The translations under genes and the position numbers were made by a program. From NCBI GenBank assembly GCA_037718865.1, contig JBBJMP010000012.1, forward strand, positions 117,029 to 181,028: a stretch of 64,000 bases of DNA, given 5' to 3'. Under the pieces are notes generated by a model. That model was not told where the DNA came from and did not search any database. It saw only the letters and a program-made list of their open reading frames with translations. This document shows, piece by piece, positions 1-7,844 of this stretch (positions are counted from its first letter, which is position 1; every line of letters starts with the position of its first letter). Source of the DNA: JADCRZ01 sp037718865. Lineage in GTDB: Bacteria > Bacteroidota > Bacteroidia > Chitinophagales > Chitinophagaceae.

Positions 1-51
1 CAGTATGTCAAAGAGCAAGATTCTAATCAATTGAATCTGTTTGATTTATAA
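1..51 (+). CDS. C-terminal end of an unidentified protein (cut by window edge)
   Basis: From the first base an open frame runs 16 codons to a TAA and ends in QLNLFDL. Only the tail is present, so the product cannot be named. It is followed by a low-complexity heptamer repeat and by the convergent end of the FKBP gene, which fits a gene end here. That it is coding is inferred only from the open frame and its position at the edge. Confidence 0.35.
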   Translation, partial: QYVKEQDSNQLNLFDL

Positions 52-67
52 CAAGACGCTAATGATG

Positions 68-100
68 TAAGATATAAGATATAAGATATAAGATAAGAGT
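68..100. repeat. Heptanucleotide tandem repeat (TAAGATA)
   Basis: About four consecutive copies of a 7-base unit (taagata) fill the gap between the truncated upstream gene and the FKBP gene. Seven-base periodicity recurs in the hisD-hisC gap, so this looks like a class of intergenic simple repeat in this genome. No function is visible. Confidence 0.7.
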
Positions 101-142
101 TGTTGCCTATAGCATTTAACTCCTTATCCGCACATCTTCCTA

Positions 143-841
143 TTATTTCTTCACTATCTCCAGCAGTTCCACATCAAAGATCAGCGTTGAGCCCGGACCG
201 ATTTTGGGGCCGGCCTGGTTATCTCCGTAGGCAAGATCAGCAGGAATGAACAGTTTCCACTTACTGCCCACCGGCATCAGGGGTAAAGCTTCAACCCAGC
301 CCTTAATTACACCACCAACGGGAAATTCAGCTGGCTGTCCCCGATCTACTGAACTGTCAAAGACGGTACCGTCAGTAAGCATGCCGTGATAATGACACTT
401 GACGGTATCGCTGATGGTGGGTTTCGGGCCACTACCTTCCTTAATAATAAGATACTGTAAACCGCTCGGTAAGCTAACCACCGCTGGTTTAATTTTGTTT
501 GCGGCCAAAAATGCTTCTCCTGCTTTTTTGTTGCCGCTTGATTTTTCTTGTTTCATTTTTTGCATATAGTTTGTAATACTCATATTCATCTGTTCTTCGT
601 TCAACAAGACCTTGGTACCCTTCATGGCATCGTTAATAGCTTTGGATACCAGAACGGTATTTACGCTTTTAAGACCTTGTTGCTTATAAAACTGTGCTAA
701 ACTTAAACCCAGTGCATAACTTAATGAGTCCAGCGACGTTTTCATAACAGGTTGAGGCTTCACCGGAGTTTTAGGTTTCTGTTGTGCAAAAGCCATCACA
801 CTCAAACTCACCATTAATGCCCCGACAATCATCTTTTTCAT
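143..841 (-). CDS. FKBP-type peptidyl-prolyl cis-trans isomerase, exported
   Basis: A 232-residue protein that begins with a signal peptide (MKKMIVGALMVSLSVMAFA, then AQQ), so it should act in the periplasm or at the outer membrane. Residues about 35-110 are the helical FKBP N-terminal dimerisation region found in Mip/FkpA-type enzymes. Residues about 125-232 are the FKBP catalytic domain, with the typical VKCHYHGMLTDGTVFDSS, PAEFPVGGVIKGWVEALPLM and IPADLAYGD segments. It should catalyse proline isomerisation during folding of exported proteins. It is transcribed alone, divergently from the thioesterase gene. The family assignment is firm; the clients are unknown. Confidence 0.93.
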   Translation of the reverse strand: MKKMIVGALMVSLSVMAFAQQKPKTPVKPQPVMKTSLDSLSYALGLSLAQFYKQQGLKSVNTVLVSKAINDAMKGTKVLLNEEQMNMSITNYMQKMKQEKSSGNKKAGEAFLAANKIKPAVVSLPSGLQYLIIKEGSGPKPTISDTVKCHYHGMLTDGTVFDSSVDRGQPAEFPVGGVIKGWVEALPLMPVGSKWKLFIPADLAYGDNQAGPKIGPGSTLIFDVELLEIVKK

Positions 842-901
842 AGTATGAATTTAAGTTGGCAAAACTATATTAATTTGCTCAAAACCGAAGTAAGAATATC
901 T

Positions 902-1339
902 ATGGACCATTTTTTAAAACATGAAGAAGTGAGGTGGGCAGACCTTGACCCGAATTTTCATTTAAGGCATTCGGTATACTACGATTACGGAGCCACTGTT
1001 CGGATCGATTTCCTTCATCAACAGGGTCTTACGGCACAGTTTATGCATCAACATTCATTCGGTCCGATCATATTCAGGGAAGAATGTGTTTTTAAAAAAG
1101 AGATCAGGCTGAATGATGTAGTCAGCATCGATATGAGGTTACAGAAAGCTACAACCGACCATTCCAGGTGGACCATTCAACATAACATATTTAAAAATGG
1201 CAATATACTATTCGCAATAGTGACCATTGATGGTGCATGGATGGATGTTGTTAAACGTAAACTTACTCATCCGCCTGAAGAGGTATACCTCGCATTTAAT
1301 CAAATGCCCAGGGATGTTTCTTTTGAATGGATTACATAA
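902..1339 (+). CDS. Acyl-CoA thioesterase-like hotdog-fold protein
   Basis: A 145-residue single-domain hotdog protein. RWADLDPNFHLRHSVYYDYGATVRIDFL matches the 4-hydroxybenzoyl-CoA thioesterase pattern, in which an Asp near the N-terminus is catalytic. It probably hydrolyses an acyl-CoA; the substrate cannot be told from sequence. The frame is open upstream to an ATG at 845, but that would leave only three bases to the divergent FKBP start, so the ATG at 902 (MDHFLKHEEVRW) is preferred, leaving about 60 bases for two promoters. The DUF4197 gene follows 19 bases downstream and may be co-transcribed. Confidence 0.85.
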   Translation: MDHFLKHEEVRWADLDPNFHLRHSVYYDYGATVRIDFLHQQGLTAQFMHQHSFGPIIFREECVFKKEIRLNDVVSIDMRLQKATTDHSRWTIQHNIFKNGNILFAIVTIDGAWMDVVKRKLTHPPEEVYLAFNQMPRDVSFEWIT

Positions 1340-1358
1340 TAAACCTACAATTATTCAT

Positions 1359-2108
1359 ATGAAAAAAATGATGATTCTGTGTATAGCGACCGTATCTGGT
1401 ATGGCTTTGTTTGCACAGCAAAAGGATTCTACGCGGTCGTCCGGAATAAACGGTTTGTTTAAAAAGGCGAATAGTGTTTTAAATGGCTCAAAGACAGGAA
1501 GTTCTTTGAGCAGCAATGAAATAGTTGCCGGATTAAAAGAAGCATTGTCTCTTGGTGCTGGCAACAGTACAGGTAAATTATCCCAAACAGATGGATTTTT
1601 AAAAGATGCTGTAGTAAAGATCCTGATGCCGGAAGAAGTACGCAGGCTTGAAACAAGGATGAGAGTTTTGGGTATGGGAAAGATCGTAGATGATGCGGTT
1701 ACCAGCGTTAACCGTGCAGCGGAAGATGCTTCCAAATCTGCAGGTCCGATTTTTATTGATGCCATCAAAAAAATGAGTATTAAGGATGCCCTGGAAATAT
1801 TGAGAGGAACAGATACGGCAGCCACATCTTATCTTAAAAACACAACCTCTAATGAGCTGACTAACGCCTTCAGGCCGGTAATAGAAAGCGCACTTAAAAA
1901 AACGGATGCCACTAAATACTGGAAAGGTGTTTTTACCGTATACAACCGGTTTTCTTCTACTCCTGTTACTGCCGACATTAACGAATATGTGACCGAAAGG
2001 GCGCTGAGAGGTATTTTCCATTATGTCGGGGAAGAAGAGAAAAAAATACGTACTAATCCTGCAGCAAGGGTGAATGACATCCTGAAAAAGGTATTCGGCA
2101 GTAGATAA
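1359..2108 (+). CDS. DUF4197 family exported protein
   Basis: A 249-residue protein starting MKKMMILCIATVSGMALFAQQ, a signal peptide ending in the Phe-Ala-Gln pattern common in Bacteroidota exported proteins. The mature part is helical and fits DUF4197 (ALKEALSLGAGN, LMPEEVRRLETRMR, KPIFIDAIKKMSIKDALEIL-like segments, and a C-terminal GIFHYVGEEEKKIR). No enzymatic motif is seen and the function is unknown. The open frame extends 44 codons upstream into the thioesterase gene, but the signal peptide fixes the start at 1359. Confidence 0.87.
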   Translation: MKKMMILCIATVSGMALFAQQKDSTRSSGINGLFKKANSVLNGSKTGSSLSSNEIVAGLKEALSLGAGNSTGKLSQTDGFLKDAVVKILMPEEVRRLETRMRVLGMGKIVDDAVTSVNRAAEDASKSAGPIFIDAIKKMSIKDALEILRGTDTAATSYLKNTTSNELTNAFRPVIESALKKTDATKYWKGVFTVYNRFSSTPVTADINEYVTERALRGIFHYVGEEEKKIRTNPAARVNDILKKVFGSR

Positions 2109-2206
2109 TAGCTTTAGCTTCCCTAATCGACGGGGCTTTTGCCGCAGATTGATGGATTACGTTTGAGAATCTTCGGCTTTTCAATGCAGTTGTTTCAGAT
2201 TCCCGT

Positions 2207-4114
2207 TTACCTTTCGTACTCGCTGAACTCCAGCCATCGCATCTCCTTTTCTTCAAGTAAAGCGGTAAGCTCACTAACGCGCCGGGCAAGTTGTTGCAGG
2301 TTTTCATAAGGTTGGTTGCCACCGTTTAACTTTTCGGTAATCGCCGCTTTTTCTTTTTCCAGTTCTTTAATTTCGTTTTCCAGCAAGTCAAATTCGCGTT
2401 TTTCGTTATAAGACAATTTTTTGACGGGAGCTGCAATAGGATGTTTGGAAATGGGTACCGTGGTATAATTCGTATTTTCCTCCCTGATTGAAACAGGAGC
2501 AGCGCCGGCTGTTATCTTCTCCTGTTCTTTCATCCAGATGCGATACTGTGAATAATTACCAGGATAGTCGTTAATGACTCCATCACCTTCAAATACAAAC
2601 AAGTGATCTACCAGCCTATCCATAAAATAGCGGTCGTGGGATACTATAACTATGCACCCTTGAAATTCAGATAGAAAGTTTTCCAATACCCCAAGGGTCT
2701 GCAGGTCAAGGTCGTTGGTAGGCTCATCGAGGATCAAAAAATTCGGGTTCCTGAACAGAATCGAAAGAAGGTGCAAGCGACGTTTTTCGCCACCGCTTAA
2801 TTTTGAAACGTAGGTATACTGCTGCTCAGGAGGAAACAGGAACAGGTTCAGAAATTGCGCCGCGCTTAGCGTACTTCCGTCTGCCAGCGGAAAATGCTCG
2901 GCAATATCTTTGACGTACTCGATAACCCGTTTATCTTCTTTTATTTCAAGACCCTGCTGCGCATAGTTGCCAAATATCACGGTTTCTCCTATATTCACTT
3001 TGCCACTGTCCGGCTTTTCCTCTCCCTGCAATACATGTAAATAGCTTGACTTGCCTACGCCGTTCTTTCCAATCACGCCTATCCGGTCGCCTTTTTTAAA
3101 CGTGTAGTCGAACCCTTTCATGATCACTTTTTCTCCATAGCTTTTATACACTTTTTTCAGTTCAACAATTTTACCACCCAACCTGCTCATTTTTACATTT
3201 AGCTCCAGTTGCTGGTTATCCAGTTTTTGTTTGGCTACAGCTTCAACCGTGTAAAACGAGTCTATCCTGCTTTTGGATTTCGTTGTACGGGCCTTGGGTT
3301 GCTTTCTCATCCACTCCAGTTCCTTGCGATACAAATTTTTTGCTTTGTCAATAGTAGCCGATTCGCTCTCCATGCGGGCAGCTTTTTTCTCCATGAAATT
3401 CTCATAATCGCCTTTATACACGTGCAGCATGTCCTGATCGAGTTCCCAGATCTCCTCGCTTACGGTATCTAAAAAATAGCGGTCGTGGGTGACCATCAGC
3501 AGGGTAACTTTTTCCTGACCAAGATAATGTTCCAGCCATTCCACCATCTCAACATCCAAATGGTTGGTCGGCTCATCCATGATCAGTAATACGTGTTTAT
3601 GTTCAAAGCCGATGTCTATAAGCGTTTTAGCCAATGCCACCCTTTTGCGTTCGCCGCCTGAAAGTGTTGCTGCCAGCTGCTGAAGGTGGTGAATGTTTAG
3701 TTTCCCCATGATCTGTTTCACCTTTGTGTCGAAATCCCAGGCATTCAGTTCATCCATTTCAACGATGGCATCAGTAATTTTTTCAACATCACCTTCTTCT
3801 TCAACCACTTCATAATTCTTAATGGCATTGATCACCGGGTGTTCGTGGTGAAATATATTATCCAGCACGGATTTATTTTCTTCAAATACCGGGTCCTGCT
3901 CAAACAAGGCAATGGTAACATCTTTATGTATCCACAGTTTGCCTTCTTCGGCGGTTTCTTTCCCGGCCAGGATCTTTAATAATGTTGATTTGCCTGATCC
4001 GTTTTTGGCAACCAGCGATATTTTATCACCTTCTTCAATGTGGAATGATATATTTTTAAACAGAGGCTTGATTCCGTAAGATTTTCCTAAACCTTCAACC
4101 GATACATAATGCAT
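2207..4114 (-). CDS. ABC-F family ATPase (Uup-like)
   Basis: A 635-residue soluble protein with two ABC ATPase domains and no membrane segments. Domain 1 has Walker A KNGSGKST (about residues 37-44), signature LSGGERKRVALAKTL and Walker B LLIMDEPTNHLD. Domain 2 has Walker A KNGVGKSS, signature LSGGEKRRLHLL and Walker B FLILDEPTNDLD. A charged linker lies between the domains, and the C-terminal 70 residues form a coiled coil (EIKELEKEKAAITEKLNG), as in Uup-type proteins that bind nucleic acid. ABC-F proteins act on ribosomes as translation factors. It is transcribed alone. The exact subfamily is an inference. Confidence 0.93.
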   Translation of the reverse strand: MHYVSVEGLGKSYGIKPLFKNISFHIEEGDKISLVAKNGSGKSTLLKILAGKETAEEGKLWIHKDVTIALFEQDPVFEENKSVLDNIFHHEHPVINAIKNYEVVEEEGDVEKITDAIVEMDELNAWDFDTKVKQIMGKLNIHHLQQLAATLSGGERKRVALAKTLIDIGFEHKHVLLIMDEPTNHLDVEMVEWLEHYLGQEKVTLLMVTHDRYFLDTVSEEIWELDQDMLHVYKGDYENFMEKKAARMESESATIDKAKNLYRKELEWMRKQPKARTTKSKSRIDSFYTVEAVAKQKLDNQQLELNVKMSRLGGKIVELKKVYKSYGEKVIMKGFDYTFKKGDRIGVIGKNGVGKSSYLHVLQGEEKPDSGKVNIGETVIFGNYAQQGLEIKEDKRVIEYVKDIAEHFPLADGSTLSAAQFLNLFLFPPEQQYTYVSKLSGGEKRRLHLLSILFRNPNFLILDEPTNDLDLQTLGVLENFLSEFQGCIVIVSHDRYFMDRLVDHLFVFEGDGVINDYPGNYSQYRIWMKEQEKITAGAAPVSIREENTNYTTVPISKHPIAAPVKKLSYNEKREFDLLENEIKELEKEKAAITEKLNGGNQPYENLQQLARRVSELTALLEEKEMRWLEFSEYER

Positions 4115-4218
4115 GTTGCAAAGATAATTGATCCTTTGCAGTTGGCAGCTTGCCAGTGCTCGGTATTAATAGGAACACGCATTCTGATGATGCGATCCAT
4201 TCTACGAATTATCTTCGG

Positions 4219-4226
4219 TAAATTTG
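4219..4226 (+). promoter_or_regulatory. Putative -7 element (TAAATTTG) of the membrane methyltransferase gene
   Basis: TAAATTTG matches the Bacteroidota -7 consensus TAnnTTTG exactly. No clear TTG -33 element sits 19-20 bases upstream. The site overlaps a possible TTG start codon at 4224 and so argues for the later GTG start. Confidence 0.4.
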
Positions 4227-4280
4227 TTATCGCATATCTATAGAACATGGATATGGCTTTTTATCATAAATATTACCGAC

Positions 4281-4913
4281 GTGGATCATTCTTTTCATTT
4301 ATTCGTTTTCTTATGCTGGATCATATATGCCATTCTTCACAGCGTGATGGCTTCCGCTTACTTTAAAAGATATGTGCAACAATGGATGGGGCGTCTCTTC
4401 AGGTATTACAGGTTAATTTATTCATGTATTGCAGCCGTATTACTTATTTTATTATTGTTTTTTCAATTCAGCCGTTCCAGTATAGTACTCGTAAAGCATT
4501 CGTGGCCGTTAGTCATGGCAGGGTTGCCTATGTCACTGGCAGGATTGGTCGTTATGATCAAATGTGTAAAAAAATACTTTTTAAACCTTAGCGGAGTGGA
4601 CGTTTTGTTAAAGCAGCAAAAGTCGACATTGCTCGAGCAGTCAGGATTACATCGTTATGTTCGCCATCCGCTGTACTCTGGAACTCTCCTGTTTGTATGG
4701 GCCCTTTTCCTATTATTTCCTTTTCTAAACAACCTGATCGCCTGTGTGGTTATCACCGCATATACTTTGATCGGTATCCGCATCGAAGAGCATAAGCTTG
4801 TTCTTGAGTTCGGAGATGCGTACAGGCGTTATGCCGCTAAAACGCCCAAGCTTATCCCTGTTTTTTGGAAAAGGCCGTCTGGTAAGGCAGGCGATTATGC
4901 TGAACAGGCATGA
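4281..4913 (+). CDS. Isoprenylcysteine methyltransferase/NnrU-like integral membrane protein
   Basis: About 210 residues with four or five hydrophobic segments. The C-terminal part has the SAM-binding signature of membrane methyltransferases of the ICMT/PEMT type: YVRHPLYSG (about residues 125-133), then IRIEEHKLVLEFGDAYRRYAAKTPKLIP. The substrate is unknown. The frame opens at a TTG at 4224, but that lies inside a consensus -7 element, so the GTG at 4281 (MDHSFHLFVF) is taken as start; this is not certain. A second protein of the same superfamily is encoded convergently just downstream. Confidence 0.75.
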   Translation: MDHSFHLFVFLCWIIYAILHSVMASAYFKRYVQQWMGRLFRYYRLIYSCIAAVLLILLLFFQFSRSSIVLVKHSWPLVMAGLPMSLAGLVVMIKCVKKYFLNLSGVDVLLKQQKSTLLEQSGLHRYVRHPLYSGTLLFVWALFLLFPFLNNLIACVVITAYTLIGIRIEEHKLVLEFGDAYRRYAAKTPKLIPVFWKRPSGKAGDYAEQA

Positions 4914-4966
4914 TAGATATGAAGTTTACTTATGCGGGTAGTCTGGGCATTTGTGTCTCCTGCTTT

Positions 4967-5689
4967 TTACTCCTGCCATTTACCCGATTTCTTCAGATAG
5001 CGGACCAGGATATATGTCAAAAGCAACATTGATAAAAGTATGGCAAGAAGCGAATTGCGGAGATTTGCATCGTAATCTGTAAGTTGAGGATAGGAGAGAA
5101 GTAGTATGAGGACAATGCCGCTTAGCCACACATATTGGGTGTTGTATTCCTTGAGGATCCAACGCTTCCATCTAAACTCCATACTTTCAAACGTTTTACC
5201 CAAACCGTTAAAATCCGGGATCCAACGATTAACCTTTCTGCAGTACAATTCGAAACTGCTGCCGAATTTACTACGGAGAAAGTTTTCTTCTGCCAGCACT
5301 ATTGCATGATAGATTAAAAGGAACAGCGGGATAAATACCGTCAGGTAAAGTAGTGAATTAGAAAGTATTCCTACTCCCAGCAGCATTAATATATTACCCA
5401 GGTACAATGGGTTACGGCAATGATTAAAGATACCTTGCGTTACCAGCTCTTCCGCATATACCTTTCCCTCACGCCCACCCCGGATAATGTAGGCCAGGCC
5501 TATTGTTGCCCCCCGTATGAGTTGACCCATAACAGTGATGGCCAAACCGAGGATTATCGGCCAGTAATAATAGCGGGGTCCCAATTGGTCTTCTTTAAAT
5601 ACATCCGGTGCGGGAATAAACAGAGCAGCATACAGAAAAAAAAAGAGCATATTCCTGTAACGGAAAAAAAAATTTCCAATGGCAATCAT
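4967..5689 (-). CDS. ICMT/PEMT-type membrane methyltransferase-like protein
   Basis: A 240-residue polytopic membrane protein with about five hydrophobic segments. The central CRNPLYLGNILMLLG followed by EENFLRSKFGSSFELYCRKVNRWIP is the cofactor and substrate signature of isoprenylcysteine/phospholipid methyltransferases. Two extra C-terminal membrane segments (VWLSGIVLILLLS and LLAILLSMLLLTYILV) extend past the core. Its ATG overlaps the cmoA stop codon (ATGA), so the two are probably translated from one message. The substrate is unknown; lipid or a small molecule is more likely than a prenylated protein in a bacterium. Confidence 0.8.
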   Translation of the reverse strand: MIAIGNFFFRYRNMLFFFLYAALFIPAPDVFKEDQLGPRYYYWPIILGLAITVMGQLIRGATIGLAYIIRGGREGKVYAEELVTQGIFNHCRNPLYLGNILMLLGVGILSNSLLYLTVFIPLFLLIYHAIVLAEENFLRSKFGSSFELYCRKVNRWIPDFNGLGKTFESMEFRWKRWILKEYNTQYVWLSGIVLILLLSYPQLTDYDANLRNSLLAILLSMLLLTYILVRYLKKSGKWQE

Positions 5690-6420
5690 GGCCTTGTTTT
5701 TTTTGCGATGATACCGGCAAAATTATACCATTTAAAAAAAACTTCGTGAAAACCAAAACCGGCTTCTTTCAGCATCAGAATATCTTCACTGAGTTTATAA
5801 GGAATCAACACGTTTTCAAGGGCTTCGCGTTTTTGGGCGATTTCCATTTCACTATAATGATGCCTTCGTTTCATATCATAATAGTATTTTATGAAATCGC
5901 GGTTGAACAGGCTGTCTTCAGCCAGGATCTTTTCTACCAATATTAAAACCCCTCCCGGTACAAGACCCTCTATTATACTTTTTAGTAACTTTTCACGGTG
6001 TATGGGCCGTACGAACTGCAGGGTCAGACACAACACAACGATGGATGCATTTTCAATCTTCACCGTGCCGTTGAGATCGGCCACCTCCAATGAATATGGC
6101 CTGTTAAAGCCTGCTTCTTTTAATTTGCTGTCGCATTTCGTTAACATGTCGGGGGAGTCGTCAATACCAACAAAGCGGATATGTACGGGAATTGTTTCAT
6201 TCATAAGAAGCATGGTAGTCCCTGTGGAGCAACCCAGGTCGTATACATTGGTATTTTCCACGAAATGGTCAGCAGCCAATTCGCCGATCATCCGTTGTAT
6301 TTCTTCGTAATAGGGTACCGAGCGGTTAACCATATCGTCAAATACCTTGGCCACCTTACTGCTAAATTTAAAATCGGATGGTTTATCCATCTCCTCTTTA
6401 AAAACCTCGTCTTTATTCAT
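5686..6420 (-). CDS. cmoA: Carboxy-S-adenosyl-L-methionine synthase
   Basis: A 244-residue SAM-dependent enzyme resembling CmoA over its length. It opens with KFSSKVAKVFDDMVNRSVPYYEEIQRMI, has the nucleotide-binding loop VYDLGCSTGTT (about residues 60-70), GIDDSPDMLTKC, and continues LCLTLQFVRPIHREKLLKSI. CmoA makes carboxy-SAM from SAM and prephenate for 5-oxyacetyl-uridine formation at the tRNA wobble position; its partner CmoB is not in this window. The gene is first in a two-gene unit with the membrane methyltransferase. An unrelated class I methyltransferase is possible but less likely. Confidence 0.85.
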   Translation of the reverse strand: MNKDEVFKEEMDKPSDFKFSSKVAKVFDDMVNRSVPYYEEIQRMIGELAADHFVENTNVYDLGCSTGTTMLLMNETIPVHIRFVGIDDSPDMLTKCDSKLKEAGFNRPYSLEVADLNGTVKIENASIVVLCLTLQFVRPIHREKLLKSIIEGLVPGGVLILVEKILAEDSLFNRDFIKYYYDMKRRHHYSEMEIAQKREALENVLIPYKLSEDILMLKEAGFGFHEVFFKWYNFAGIIAKKTRP

Positions 6421-6520
6421 AATATAGAATCTAAATAATTGACTATTAGAACCCTATAAAAATAAGTTTTTTTCCTACACGGGATAATAAAAAAGTTGAC
6501 CAGTAAACATCAAAAAAGAA

Positions 6521-6542
6521 AGGGGTCCAAAATTGGACCCCT
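6521..6542 (-). terminator. Intrinsic terminator of the cold-shock gene
   Basis: A perfect inverted repeat (aggggtccaa / ttggacccct) with a 2-base loop. Read on the reverse strand it is followed by a T-rich tail (tttctttttt). It lies 22 bases after the cspA-like stop codon. Confidence 0.85.
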
Positions 6543-6564
6543 TAACATTCTAAAAAGATCAGGC

Positions 6565-6771
6565 TTATCCGATCAATTTCACGTTTACGGCGTTCATGCC
6601 TTTCTGACCATTTTGCAGGTCAAATTCAACGCGATCATTCTCTTTAATTTCATCAATTAGACCACTAACGTGTACAAATGTTTCTTTACTAGAATCATCA
6701 TGCTTAATAAAACCGAATCCTTTTTCAGTGTTGAAAAACTTAACGGTACCTTGATTTTTACTGTCCATCAT
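6565..6771 (-). CDS. Cold-shock domain protein (CspA family)
   Basis: A 68-residue protein made of one cold-shock domain. The RNA-binding motifs are KGFGFIKHD (RNP1) and ETFVHVSGL (RNP2 position), and NDRVEFDLQNGQKGMNAVNVKLI closes the five-strand barrel. Such proteins bind single-stranded RNA and melt structure, as chaperones or antiterminators. Two adjacent ATG codons exist at the start; either may be used. A -7 element and a strong terminator frame it as a single-gene unit. Confidence 0.96.
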   Translation of the reverse strand: MMDSKNQGTVKFFNTEKGFGFIKHDDSSKETFVHVSGLIDEIKENDRVEFDLQNGQKGMNAVNVKLIG

Positions 6772-6796
6772 TTAATAAATTGGTAATATAATATTG

Positions 6797-6804
6797 CAAA
6801 GGTA
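6797..6804 (-). promoter_or_regulatory. -7 promoter element (TACCTTTG) of the cold-shock gene
   Basis: On the reverse strand TACCTTTG matches TAnnTTTG exactly, about 25 bases before the ATG. A TTG lies about 22 bases further upstream, slightly more than usual. The predicted 5' leader is only about 20 bases, unlike the long cold-shock leaders of enterobacteria. Confidence 0.5.
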
Positions 6805-6875
6805 TGCAATAATTTGTTACGCATCCCAATTGGTTTAAGAGGCCCGCACAGATGATCAGTTTCCGAACGTTTAAC

Positions 6876-6913
6876 TCATGAATTCTACGTATAGTCATGA
6901 ATTCTACGTATAG
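6876..6913. repeat. Perfect 19-base tandem duplication
   Basis: The unit tcatgaattctacgtatag occurs twice with no spacer, between the cold-shock gene and the lipid kinase gene and just after the kinase stop. The unit contains GAATTC and TACGTA palindromes. It may be a duplicated binding site or a replication-slippage product. Confidence 0.85.
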
Positions 6914-6922
6914 TAATGACAC

Positions 6923-7813
6923 CTATTTGTCGGCCACAGGAAGCAACAGGTGAAGCTGGGAAGGGGATATCGTTGCTGTTATCTTGTTTACTTTCCCAAG
7001 GTATTCGCCGTCTACCTGGAAATGCACCTTGTGTTTTGTATCGATGATGACAGACTTTGCATGAAACAGTTCAATTTTTTCCGGATCAAATGGCTGGGGC
7101 CTGAACCACATTTTAAAAAATTCAGAAATGGCAAGCTTACGGATAATAATGACTTCAAAAAGTCCGTCGTAAAGGTCACCTTCAGGGTTTATGACTGCTC
7201 CAAAACCATATTTGCTGGCATTTGCCAGGACAATCATGAAAGCATTGCGTTTAATTTCAACATCTTTCGTTTGAATGATCACCTGCATGTTTTGTTTCTT
7301 CCAGAGCACCTTGAGCGCCACTCTAGCGTATCCTAATTTACCTCTCAGGTTACCTTCTTCGAAATATTTAATCAGTTGGGCATTCATGCCAATGTCGCTG
7401 AGATGCAGGCAGATCTGGTCATTTACATAGATAACATCTGCGCATTGTGATTTTCCTTTTACAATAATGTCTAAGGCGGCATTTATATCCGCCGGTATGT
7501 CTAATTCTTTTGCCATGCCATTTGCTGAACCCGCCGGCAGTATCCCTAATTCAATTGATGTACCCAGGATCTGTTTGGCCACCAGGGAAATGGTTCCATC
7601 CCCGCCTACGGCCACAACTCGGTGCGGGTTCAGATTGCCGATCCAATGCTCTAATGAGGCAGCATCATTTTTGCCGTCAAGTAAAAAGAAATCAATAGAA
7701 TGATTCAATGCTTTAAAATAGTCGCTGATCGTTGAAGCCCAATCCGTTTTTGTTGTTCCTCCGGATATCGGGTTGATGACAAATAAAAATTTAAGTGAAC
7801 CGGATTGCTCCAT
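6923..7813 (-). CDS. Diacylglycerol/lipid kinase family protein (YegS/DgkB-like)
   Basis: A 296-residue protein. The N-terminal catalytic region starts FLFVINPISGG and has the glycine-rich VVAVGGDGTISLVAKQIL (GGDGT motif) followed by ELGILPAGSANGMAKELDIP, diagnostic of the DAGK/YegS/sphingosine-kinase fold. The C-terminal beta-sandwich includes YGFGAVINPEGDLYDGLFEVIII. It should phosphorylate a lipid, probably diacylglycerol to phosphatidic acid. The frame continues 55 codons upstream, but MEQSGSLKFLFVINP at 7813 is the family-like start. The divergent App1-like phosphatase would catalyse the opposite reaction. Confidence 0.9.
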   Translation of the reverse strand: MEQSGSLKFLFVINPISGGTTKTDWASTISDYFKALNHSIDFFLLDGKNDAASLEHWIGNLNPHRVVAVGGDGTISLVAKQILGTSIELGILPAGSANGMAKELDIPADINAALDIIVKGKSQCADVIYVNDQICLHLSDIGMNAQLIKYFEEGNLRGKLGYARVALKVLWKKQNMQVIIQTKDVEIKRNAFMIVLANASKYGFGAVINPEGDLYDGLFEVIIIRKLAISEFFKMWFRPQPFDPEKIELFHAKSVIIDTKHKVHFQVDGEYLGKVNKITATISPSQLHLLLPVADK

Positions 7814-7844
7814 GTTTATTATTTTAGGTAAACAATCGCTTTTT

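Noticed and set aside
845..901. Upstream extension of the thioesterase
   Set aside because: It would place the start codon three bases from the divergent FKBP start and leave no promoter; the next ATG fits the family.
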